NCBI GenBank assembly: GCA_964593725.1
Contig: CAZQJS010000009.1
Span: forward strand, 1 to 64,000
DNA length: 64,000 nt
Direction of reading: 5' to 3'
Source of the DNA: JAIOSM01 sp964593725
GTDB lineage: Bacteria > Desulfobacterota > Desulfobacteria > Desulfobacterales > Desulfobacteraceae
Shown here one piece after another: positions 27,943-35,968 of the stretch (its first letter is position 1; the number at the start of each line of letters is the position of its first letter). The notes below the pieces were generated by a model, which made no database searches, had not been told where the DNA came from, and worked only from the letters and a program-made list of their open reading frames with translations. The position numbers were made by a program, and so were the translations under genes.

Positions 27943-30676
27943 AACTGTATTTAGAAAAATTGATAATGATCTGCCTGTTTTTGCCTGCCTCCATGGCCTG
28001 TACCTTGTTTTATATACTCCGGGCAATATTGCAGTTTTAAAATCATCGGATAAAAAAAAGATATATGCCTTTTTTGCAGGAGATCTTAATGCACTTTCAG
28101 GCTTTGGGGAAAAAAAGAGTGTTTTTATGATAAAGGACTGTGCACAAAAGAGCCTTGCAGTTGTTGAAAAACAAAAAAACACCAGGTATGAGCCTGTTAA
28201 CCTGACAATCTATTTAAGTAATGAATGCAATTGCAGGTGCAGGTACTGCTTTTCCCAAAGGCGCCCCAAACCTCCGGATATATTGAATGGACACCTTCTT
28301 TCCATTGAAGCTTTGAAAAGCGGTGCAAAAATTGTCGGTTTAAATTGCGCAAAAAACAACCTTCCCTTTTCCATTACAATCCATGGTGGCGGAGAGCCCA
28401 TGCTTTACCCGGAAACAGTAAAAAAAACAATTAAAGAGACCAAAAAAATTGCAAAAAACTATAATATTGGCTGGCAGGGTCATCTTGCCACCAACGGCAC
28501 ATTTGATGATAAGAACTTATCATGGATTGTGGATCATTTCTCCTCAATCGGGCTGTCCTGTGATGGTCCGCCTGATATTCAAAACAGGCAAAGACCCTTT
28601 TACAATAAAATGCCAACTTCAGACCAGGTTGAAAAGAACAGTGCCATTATTTTAAAAAAAACAGGAAAACTTGAAATCCGGGCAACAATTACGCCTGACA
28701 CATTAAAACGTCAATCTGAAATTGCAGCATACCTGTGCAGCATCCTTGGGGCAACACATATACGGTTTGAGCCGGTATACCGGCAAAATGCATACAACCA
28801 GCAAGGTTTTTGTTCCAAGGATGCCAATGCTTTTGTCCACCATTTTATATCGGCACAGGAAACAGCAGGCAAATATGGCTGTGACCTCTCTTTTTCAGGT
28901 GTGAGAATGGATTCGCTTCACTCATCATATTGCAGTCTATTAAAGAATACCCTCCATCTTCTTCCTGACAATACAGCGACTGCATGTTTTTTTTCAACAG
29001 ATTCGACCTCTGAAACAGGCAGGCAGTACCTTGTGGGAAAATTCGGACAGAACAATAAATTTATTTTTGATAATGACAAAATCAAATCCCATATCACTGC
29101 CAGTACTTTAATTAATAAAAGGTGCAGTAAGTGTATTAATATTTTCCATTGCGCAGGAACATGTCCTGAAATCTGTACAATTGTTAAAACAGATACAACA
29201 AAACAGCAAAGGGAGGCTGCATTGTTCCGATGCCTTGTCCAGAAAAAATTAACTTTTAGATGGATTATGGATGCAGTTGACAATATCATTGCCAGTCAAA
29301 AAGAGCCAAAACAGATTTTGTACACTGGCAGAAATGATATTGATGAAATCCTGGATGCAATCCCTGATGCACTGGATAAAAATTTCATACTCAATCAATA
29401 TAAAGCCCTTAATACTGATCATGAAGATGGGTACAAAATCAGTGACAACCTGCTTCCGTCTCCCATATGGCAGAAAAGGGGGTATGATTGTTCAGATACA
29501 GAAGCAGAAGCTTATTTATCAGATAAGATCAAATCTGTCTGTAAAACAAGCCCTGTTTCCATATATCTGCATATTCCCTTCTGCATAAACAAATGTGCTT
29601 TTTGCGATTGTTATTCCCTTTCTGTACAATCAAACAGCTCCACCAGGCAGAAAAAGCTTGTAAATGCCCTGGAAAAGGAGATGGATTTCTGGACCCAATC
29701 AGGTTGCCTGGGCAGCTGCCCTGTAACCACGATCCACTTTGGCGGAGGAACCCCTACTTTTTTACAGCCTGAACTTTTCAAAGATATTATACTCAAATTA
29801 AAACAAAGTTTTTCAATATCTTTAAAAACCGAACTTGCTGTTGAATCAACTGCTTTTTTACTTTCAGATGCTCAATTTATACACTTGCAAAAATTAAATA
29901 TCAGTCGTCTGCACATTGGAGTTCAGACACTTTGTGATTCTTTAAGGGCAAGGATCGGAAGAACAATGAAAAGCCAGGAAGTGATTGATAGAATTAAAAA
30001 ATCTTTATCCCTGGGATTTATCACATCTGCAGATATTATATATGGATTACCCGGGCAGACAACCATGGACATATATAATACTGTTTGTAAACTTATGGAT
30101 ACTGGTATACATGGTATATCATTTTACAGGCTTTCCATGTCTGCCAATAATAAACTATTTACAACCAGGTACTCAGAAATCATGCCAAATTCCCTTGAAA
30201 CCTATGTGATGCTGCACATGCTTGATCAATTGCTTTTTAACGCAGGGTACAGGAAAAATCATTTTTCCCATTTTGCCCTGCCAGAGGATCAAAACCTCTA
30301 TTTCAGGCATGCAGCCAGGAATGAAAACCTTATTGCCATGGGTCCGGTGAGCAATGGTATATTAGATTCCATGCACTATAAACATAAAAAATACACTTCC
30401 TATGTAAAAAACGGGCAGACACCTGCAATAGAAGGCATTATCCAGGAGACCCGACCAGAGCACCAGGAAAGCAGAATAGTCAATGCAATAATGTCAGGCT
30501 CTTTTGACAAAACTTTTTTTAAGGATTCAATCCTGCCAGATAAATGGCTGCAGCATAAAATGATCGGTTTTAATCCGGAAAACAATAACTATTATTTAAA
30601 GGGAAACGGTTCATACTTAATATCCGGCATGATCCGTGATGTTCACACAAGCCTGAACCGGGAAATGCATAATTAA
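27929..30676 (+). CDS. Tandem radical SAM protein: SPASM maturase fused to a HemN-like domain
   Basis: About 915 residues. Upstream in-frame Mets at 27893, 27911 and 27917 are alternatives. An N-terminal extension is followed by CNCRCRYC at residues 100-107, IHGGGEPMLYP, and a SPASM region (KRCSKCINIFHCAGTCPEIC). A second complete radical SAM core starts near 540 with YLHIPFC and CxxxCxxCxC at 552-561, HFGGGTPTFL, HIGVQTLCDSLRARIGR and IYGLPGQT. These are signatures of the HemN/HemW/ChuW group. Two different radical SAM chemistries on one chain are uncommon. It overlaps the upstream gene by 14 bases from the chosen start. Confidence 0.88.
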   Translation: MEWSETVFRKIDNDLPVFACLHGLYLVLYTPGNIAVLKSSDKKKIYAFFAGDLNALSGFGEKKSVFMIKDCAQKSLAVVEKQKNTRYEPVNLTIYLSNECNCRCRYCFSQRRPKPPDILNGHLLSIEALKSGAKIVGLNCAKNNLPFSITIHGGGEPMLYPETVKKTIKETKKIAKNYNIGWQGHLATNGTFDDKNLSWIVDHFSSIGLSCDGPPDIQNRQRPFYNKMPTSDQVEKNSAIILKKTGKLEIRATITPDTLKRQSEIAAYLCSILGATHIRFEPVYRQNAYNQQGFCSKDANAFVHHFISAQETAGKYGCDLSFSGVRMDSLHSSYCSLLKNTLHLLPDNTATACFFSTDSTSETGRQYLVGKFGQNNKFIFDNDKIKSHITASTLINKRCSKCINIFHCAGTCPEICTIVKTDTTKQQREAALFRCLVQKKLTFRWIMDAVDNIIASQKEPKQILYTGRNDIDEILDAIPDALDKNFILNQYKALNTDHEDGYKISDNLLPSPIWQKRGYDCSDTEAEAYLSDKIKSVCKTSPVSIYLHIPFCINKCAFCDCYSLSVQSNSSTRQKKLVNALEKEMDFWTQSGCLGSCPVTTIHFGGGTPTFLQPELFKDIILKLKQSFSISLKTELAVESTAFLLSDAQFIHLQKLNISRLHIGVQTLCDSLRARIGRTMKSQEVIDRIKKSLSLGFITSADIIYGLPGQTTMDIYNTVCKLMDTGIHGISFYRLSMSANNKLFTTRYSEIMPNSLETYVMLHMLDQLLFNAGYRKNHFSHFALPEDQNLYFRHAARNENLIAMGPVSNGILDSMHYKHKKYTSYVKNGQTPAIEGIIQETRPEHQESRIVNAIMSGSFDKTFFKDSILPDKWLQHKMIGFNPENNNYYLKGNGSYLISGMIRDVHTSLNREMHN

Positions 30677-30737
30677 AAAGTTTTTATTTTTTTTGTTAAT
30701 TTGAGCATGATTTATTTCAAGCACGGCAATAAATGTT

Positions 30738-30766
30738 TTGACATTTTTGTACTGCATTGCTAACTA
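30738..30766 (+). promoter_or_regulatory. Internal promoter in the radical SAM cluster
   Basis: A consensus TTGACA and TAACTA are exactly 17 bases apart. Transcription would begin near 30773, directly before the unknown gene starting at 30775. It could drive the second half of the cluster separately. Confidence 0.55.
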
Positions 30767-30774
30767 GATTATTT

Positions 30775-31311
30775 ATGTTGCGAATGATGAAAATTAAAAA
30801 ATTAATAACTTATCTCTGGGGAAAAAAATCAGAGCTGAAAAGCATGGATGAGCGGGATCTCCTTCTTGCAAAACTTGTTGTGGAGATTCACAGGAAAAGA
30901 TTACACTCTCAGTTTGTTTTTGTACCATTGTTTTCCATTTACCAGATTCATCCCATCAACCGCAGCAGTTCTCTGGACAAGACTCAAAACCGGATTAAAG
31001 CTCTGCAGGCAAAGAAGACCCAACTTATTAAAGCCCAAAGGATTTCCAATGATGACCTTGCCATGCACCTGCCGTCTGTTTCATCAATCAAGGCAGTGCA
31101 GGAAAACAGAAACTCATATCTTGCATACGAAGGAAACGGCCGCCTGGTTGCCCTCAGAACTGTTTTTTCTCCTGATGATAATATTTTTATAGAGATTGAA
31201 GAGTATTGTTTTGAAAACGCCTCAAATATTATTCAAAAAATGAATAAACTCAGGCAGCTGCATGGTTTGATTGCTGATAACAATGAACCGGAACAGGGCA
31301 GTAGAGGATAA
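30775..31311 (+). CDS. Unknown cluster protein
   Basis: 178 residues from the first ATG. Further ATGs at 30784 and 30787 are equally possible, and the predicted promoter makes the first one nearly leaderless. The protein is charged and mostly helical, with a stretch of basic and heptad-like residues (KTQNRIKALQAKKTQLIKAQR), and no signal peptide or Cys motif. I do not recognise it. It is bounded by the radical SAM tandem gene and the phosphoesterase gene, whose start it overlaps (TAATG). Confidence 0.6.
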   Translation: MLRMMKIKKLITYLWGKKSELKSMDERDLLLAKLVVEIHRKRLHSQFVFVPLFSIYQIHPINRSSSLDKTQNRIKALQAKKTQLIKAQRISNDDLAMHLPSVSSIKAVQENRNSYLAYEGNGRLVALRTVFSPDDNIFIEIEEYCFENASNIIQKMNKLRQLHGLIADNNEPEQGSRG

Positions 31312-32009
31312 TGAAAGGGTTTGTCATATCAGATCTGCATATTTTTTCCAGGCGTTCCAATGCCAATGATATTCTAAATTCCATGCACATGCAGGTCAAA
31401 GATGCAGACTTTTTAGTATTAAACGGAGATATATTTGATTTTGAATGGACAACCCTTGAGTCAATTGATAAAACAATCTTTGAAGCTGTGAAGTGGTTAG
31501 GTGATTTGTCTTTTCAATACCCTGATTGCTGCATCTATTATATACTTGGAAACCATGACAGTCTGGAGCCGTTTGCAGTATTAATCAGAAAGATGACCCA
31601 TAAACTGACTAATCTTAAAGTGATAAATACACATCTGGTTCTGGGCAGTCACCTTTTTATACACGGAGATTTGCCCCTGGCCCGTAAAAACCCCTGGGTG
31701 CGCAGCCTTAAAAAGAAAGTTTCCAAACGAAATCATTTTTTCCATATCTGTTATGAATATGCAGTCAAATTTAACCTGCATAAAATAGTGTATTCCTATT
31801 TTTCCCCTGAATATTGTTCCGACCGGATATTTAAGGCCCTGCAAAAGTACCCTGAAAATTTTCTGGAACAAATCGAGCATATCTATTTTGGCCATACACA
31901 TTTGCCTTTTACTGAATATCCACACAAGAATTATTTGTTCCATAATACCGGATCAGCAATCAATGGCATGGGGAATAACTTGATCGAGGTACAATATGAA
32001 TCCAGCTGA
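31311..32009 (+). CDS. Calcineurin-like metallophosphoesterase
   Basis: 232 residues with the five metallophosphoesterase blocks in order: SDLHI (7-11), NGDIFDF, GNHDS, a later HGD and GHTH. The spacing resembles LpxH/UDP-diacylglucosamine hydrolase-like enzymes, though nothing else identifies the substrate. It is translationally coupled on both sides (TAATG before it, 14-base overlap with the phosphatidyltransferase). Pairing with a CDP-alcohol phosphatidyltransferase suggests action on a phosphodiester or phospholipid-type intermediate. Confidence 0.85.
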   Translation: MKGFVISDLHIFSRRSNANDILNSMHMQVKDADFLVLNGDIFDFEWTTLESIDKTIFEAVKWLGDLSFQYPDCCIYYILGNHDSLEPFAVLIRKMTHKLTNLKVINTHLVLGSHLFIHGDLPLARKNPWVRSLKKKVSKRNHFFHICYEYAVKFNLHKIVYSYFSPEYCSDRIFKALQKYPENFLEQIEHIYFGHTHLPFTEYPHKNYLFHNTGSAINGMGNNLIEVQYESS

Positions 32010-32613
32010 CAAAGGGAAAAGTGACTGCTACAGCGCAGGAGACAGAAAACTGATGGAGCTGTCCCAGAAAATACGCGGAACAGTTCTGCTTCCTGTATTA
32101 AAAGCTCTTACCGGATTGGGTATACGCCCCAATCAGATAACTTTTTTTTCCCTTATTTCTGGCTGGCTTGCCTCTTATTTGATTTTTATTAACCAATATA
32201 AAAGCGCACTGTTTTTACTTTTGGTCCATGTGCTTCTGGATGGAATTGACGGGCCATTAGCCCGCCACCAGAAGATCAGCTCCAATGCAGGTTCATTTGT
32301 AGATACTTTAGTTGATCAAATTGTTGTCACCTGTCTTGCAATAGTGTTAATGGAAAAAGGGATTCTTGGGGTTTTTCCAGGCGGCATCTATATTTTTGTT
32401 TATACGTCAGTGGTTACATTCTCCATGGTTCGCAATGCAATCAGAATTCCTTATCTTTGGATACTGAGACCGCGTTTTCCAGTCTATTTATGGTTGATTT
32501 TTGAATTTACAATTTTTCCAGATACAATTAACTGGGTTGTCTGGCTGTGCAATATTATTTTAATAATTAATTTTCATGATGGGTTTTGTAAATTAAAGAA
32601 CAGCATAAAATGA
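31996..32613 (+). CDS. CDP-alcohol phosphatidyltransferase-family membrane protein
   Basis: 205 residues with several membrane segments and the CDP-alcohol signature DGx2DGx2ARx8Gx3Dx3D (LDGIDGPLARHQ...NAGSFVDTLVDQ). Family enzymes displace CMP from a CDP-alcohol (PgsA, PssA, DIPP synthase types). Which alcohol is used cannot be judged. Its presence among maturation enzymes suggests that a lipid, or a soluble phosphodiester such as an inositol-type group, is made for the pathway. It overlaps the phosphoesterase gene at its start and a tiny frame at its stop. Confidence 0.85.
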   Translation: MNPADKGKSDCYSAGDRKLMELSQKIRGTVLLPVLKALTGLGIRPNQITFFSLISGWLASYLIFINQYKSALFLLLVHVLLDGIDGPLARHQKISSNAGSFVDTLVDQIVVTCLAIVLMEKGILGVFPGGIYIFVYTSVVTFSMVRNAIRIPYLWILRPRFPVYLWLIFEFTIFPDTINWVVWLCNIILIINFHDGFCKLKNSIK

Positions 32614-32711
32614 TCAGAAAAACAGAGCAAGTTTGTCAGTTGTTATTATTGATCATACTTATAAACAGGTGGTGGAATATCCATGGTAATCTTTTTCATT
32701 CCTTTTCATGA
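32610..32711 (+). CDS. Possible 33-residue hydrophobic small protein
   Basis: The frame starts with an ATGA overlap at the phosphatidyltransferase stop and ends 29 bases into the next radical SAM gene. It reads MIRKTEQVCQ, then LLLLIILINRWW and a polar tail. Coupling geometry favours translation, but length and overlap make chance likely. A membrane microprotein or a translational bridge are possibilities. Confidence 0.25.
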   Translation: MIRKTEQVCQLLLLIILINRWWNIHGNLFHSFS

Positions 32712-33957
32712 CAAGTATATTATTTACCGTCCCCTTGTGCAATCAGCCTTTATTGGCAACAAAACAACAGTTGAACTTATTAAAAACAGAGCCATTGATA
32801 AAAACAGCAGGTTTCATGATTTTTTAACAACAATAAACTTTTTTGCACCTGACCCAATGGCTGCCGATATAAAAACAAAGGAATATGCTCCAACCCAGGC
32901 AGTATTGCTCATGACAAACAGATGCAGTTTAAGGTGTATTTACTGCTATGCTGATGCCGGGGATAAACCTGGAAAAGACCTTTCTGAAAAACTTGGGTTT
33001 AAAGCTGTTGATGTGGTGGAAAAAAATGCAGGGGCAAAGGGCCTGGCAAAATTTGAGCTGGTTTTCCATGGAGGAGGAGAACCTGTTTTAAACTGGACAG
33101 TATTAAAATCAGTTTGCAGATATGCCAGGAATAAAACAATCCCCTGTGATATTTCAATATGTTCCAATGGGCTCTGGAATGACAGACAGACAGAATGGCT
33201 TATTGAAAATATAAATAATTTTACAATCTCCTTTGATGGCATGGAAGATGTTCAAAATTTCCAGCGCCCCGGGAAAAACAGAGAAAAATCATTTGATAAT
33301 GTTTTTAAAACAATTAAGACTCTGGATAAATCTTTGGTTGAATATGGTATTCGCCTGACTGTTACCCCTGAAAACATAAACACGCTTCCTGAATCCATTA
33401 GATTTTTGTGCACAAGTACAAATTGCCGGAATATTCAGGTTGAACCGGCTTTTTATATGTGGAGGAACAGTAGAATCACGCCTGACACAAATGATATTGA
33501 CAGGTTCATTAAAATGTTCATTAAAAGCCTTGCAACTGCCCATAAGCACAACCGGTCTTTAACTTATTCCGGGGCGCGCCCGTGGAATAACTCCTCTGTT
33601 TTCTGTACAGCTTTGTACTCATCCCTTATTGTCAGTTCTTCCGGAGAATTGACAGGCTGCTATGAGGTTACAGACCAGGAACATCCTTTATATGATATAT
33701 TCACCTTTGGCACCTTGTCAGAATCAGGCATTGAGATTAATAAAGAAAAAAGAAATTTTTTAATGATTGAAAACAAAAACCGTCTGTCCAGATGTAATGA
33801 TTGCTTTTGCCTCTATCATTGCGCAGGTGACTGCATGGTTAAAAACATGAATGGAGAAAAAAAGTATGGACAAGCAGGTGTCAGGTGCAAAATAAACCGT
33901 GCAGTTACAAAGGAGATGATTCTGAGAAATATTCATTATAATTATGATATTCAATGA
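32683..33957 (+). CDS. Radical SAM/SPASM maturase 4
   Basis: 424 residues, with AGGTGG suitably placed before the ATG. The N-terminal extension YIIYRPLVQSAFIGNKTT is of the kind found in radical SAM/SPASM protein maturases. CSLRCIYC lies at residues 81-88, VFHGGGEPVL follows, and the SPASM Cys cluster is RCNDCFCLYHCAGDC near 375-390. It stands immediately before the lipoprotein and the Tat WD40 protein, the position expected for a dedicated maturase of one of them. Confidence 0.88.
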   Translation: MVIFFIPFHDKYIIYRPLVQSAFIGNKTTVELIKNRAIDKNSRFHDFLTTINFFAPDPMAADIKTKEYAPTQAVLLMTNRCSLRCIYCYADAGDKPGKDLSEKLGFKAVDVVEKNAGAKGLAKFELVFHGGGEPVLNWTVLKSVCRYARNKTIPCDISICSNGLWNDRQTEWLIENINNFTISFDGMEDVQNFQRPGKNREKSFDNVFKTIKTLDKSLVEYGIRLTVTPENINTLPESIRFLCTSTNCRNIQVEPAFYMWRNSRITPDTNDIDRFIKMFIKSLATAHKHNRSLTYSGARPWNNSSVFCTALYSSLIVSSSGELTGCYEVTDQEHPLYDIFTFGTLSESGIEINKEKRNFLMIENKNRLSRCNDCFCLYHCAGDCMVKNMNGEKKYGQAGVRCKINRAVTKEMILRNIHYNYDIQ

Positions 33958-34003
33958 TTTTTATGGTAAGGTTTCGGAAGAAAGCATCTAAAGGGGGTCT
34001 AAA

Positions 34004-35965
34004 ATGAATGGCAAAAAAACCGGGTTTCTGTTTTTCACAATGGTGATTTCCATGATCATTTTTCTTGTTCTGCCGGGATGTGTTTCTGTGGAAAGCCTGC
34101 TTCGGGATGGAAAGTATATTGAGGCAGACAAAATGTGTGCACAACGTGCGCAATTGGAGCAAAAAGACTGCTATAAAAAGATTGCCAGGGCATATCTGGC
34201 CAGTGGATCTTTGGATGAAGCAGGTAAATATTTTGAAAAAGCCGGGGATAAAGATGGACTTAAGCTGGTTGCTGAACTGTTTTTAAAGAAAAAAGAATTT
34301 AAATCTGCTGCAAACTACCTTGCAAAAAGCAGGGGCACAATAGTGTTCAAGGAAGAGTTTGCAAATAATATTCATAAATGGCCGGAAAGTGATACTGAAA
34401 AAATCCATCGGAAAATAGAAAACCATAAATATATTTTCCACCATAAACGAAACAAAGGATCATGGTTTTCCTGGCCAGGCAGGCAAAATTTTTCCCTTAA
34501 AAACGATTATAAAATTGAACTTGTATTTACCCGTCTGGAGGGTGAATCGTCCTGTGCCCTGGCCTGGGGCATGAACAATGTCAAGTACAATTATCTATTT
34601 GGTATTTATAGCAATGGTAATTACTATTTTGGAAAATTTGAAAACAGTAAATGGAAATCAATAATTCCTGGTACGCCTTCGGAATTCATCAATAAAAATT
34701 TTACTGAAAACAAGCTGACCATTGAAAAAACAGGATCAATTTACAGGTTTTTCATAAATGATCATTATGTCTGTAAGGCTGCATATAGTGGTGTTTTTGG
34801 CAATAAAACCGGTATTTATCTGGATAAGGCCATAAAAATATCAGCCACAAGATTAGTTGTCACAGAGTACCCTTCTCTTAATAATATTTTGCTGGAAATT
34901 GCAGGTCAAAACCTTAAAGACAAAGATTACAATTCAGCTGTTCAAAATTTTAAATCTGCAGGATTAACTGATAATCAGATGTTTATGGAGCTTGGTAAGC
35001 ATTACCATGCCAGTCACAATACCAAAGCAGCCATGGACTCTTTTTTAAAGGCAGGATGGACAAAGGATAAAATCAAAGCAGATCATATACTTCAGGAACA
35101 ATTCATAAACAATAAAAACAAGTGGGGTGTAGGGGATGAAAAAGCATTTACCCTGGAGATTAAGGCAGATGTACTGATTTTCAACCATAAAAGAAAAAAA
35201 GGAGCATACTTTACATGGAAAAAAACCAGCCTTAACACCAATAGTGACTTTATTATTGAGGCTGTCATGAAAAAAATCAGCGGCAGAAACACTTACCCAT
35301 ATGAGATTCTATATGGGTTTAAACAAGTGGATAATTACTATACTTTTGGACTGACCGGCTCAGGAAAATTCATCTATGGAGCGTATGAGAATAACACATG
35401 GATAACCCTTAAAAACTATACTGAATGTAAATATATAAAAAAAAATAATTCCTGGAATAAAATCTCAATTGTTAAATCAGGAAAGAACATGGAATTTTTC
35501 ATTAATGATAACTTGGTGCACAGGGCAGATGCCGGCATATTATCCGGAAGAAAGGTCGGGTTCCAGATCAACAGGGATATTAAAATAGCAGTAGACTATT
35601 TAACTGTTACCAATTTACCCCCTGAAGAGTTGCTGCAGATATATGCAGATCAGTTTGAGACAGAAAAGGACAGGGCAGGGTTAAAAAACATTGCTGAAAT
35701 TTATTATTTAAAGAAAAATAATCTTCTGGGTGACAAATATAGAAAGCTTGCTGGCCTGAAAGAGATAAAGCATAAGGATTATGATGTTGATATTTGCTTT
35801 AAAGCGCTGAAAAAGATGGAGCTTAATCAGCAGACAATTAATACAGTAGAATCTGTTTTCGGGAAAACAAGCCTTATCTCTTCATTGAAAATGATGTATC
35901 CATACACTGATAAAAAAGGCAGGATTTTTCTGTATAATACCATTGCAACCTTAAAGAAAAAATAG
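34004..35965 (+). CDS. Lipoprotein with TPR-like helices and two ConA-like domains
   Basis: 653 residues with a lipoprotein signal (lipobox LPGC near residue 26). A short helical repeat (EADKMCAQRAQ...KKIARAYLASGSLDEAGKYFEKAG) is followed by a beta-sandwich domain (about 110-290), another helical repeat (about 295-355) and a second similar beta-sandwich (about 360-545). The two sandwiches share features: 'Y/FIFHHKRNKGSWFSW' versus 'LIFNHKRKKGAYFTW', and 'FFINDHYVCKA' versus 'FFINDNLVHRA', so they arose by duplication. It is probably anchored in the envelope as a scaffold. Only three bases separate it from the WD40 gene. Confidence 0.75.
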   Translation: MNGKKTGFLFFTMVISMIIFLVLPGCVSVESLLRDGKYIEADKMCAQRAQLEQKDCYKKIARAYLASGSLDEAGKYFEKAGDKDGLKLVAELFLKKKEFKSAANYLAKSRGTIVFKEEFANNIHKWPESDTEKIHRKIENHKYIFHHKRNKGSWFSWPGRQNFSLKNDYKIELVFTRLEGESSCALAWGMNNVKYNYLFGIYSNGNYYFGKFENSKWKSIIPGTPSEFINKNFTENKLTIEKTGSIYRFFINDHYVCKAAYSGVFGNKTGIYLDKAIKISATRLVVTEYPSLNNILLEIAGQNLKDKDYNSAVQNFKSAGLTDNQMFMELGKHYHASHNTKAAMDSFLKAGWTKDKIKADHILQEQFINNKNKWGVGDEKAFTLEIKADVLIFNHKRKKGAYFTWKKTSLNTNSDFIIEAVMKKISGRNTYPYEILYGFKQVDNYYTFGLTGSGKFIYGAYENNTWITLKNYTECKYIKKNNSWNKISIVKSGKNMEFFINDNLVHRADAGILSGRKVGFQINRDIKIAVDYLTVTNLPPEELLQIYADQFETEKDRAGLKNIAEIYYLKKNNLLGDKYRKLAGLKEIKHKDYDVDICFKALKKMELNQQTINTVESVFGKTSLISSLKMMYPYTDKKGRIFLYNTIATLKKK

Positions 35966-35968
35966 GAT

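Noticed and set aside
29530..30676. The HemN-like half as a true coproporphyrinogen III dehydrogenase
   Set aside because: It is fused to a SPASM enzyme within a maturation cluster, and no other heme-synthesis gene is near. HemN-group similarity alone does not show that function.
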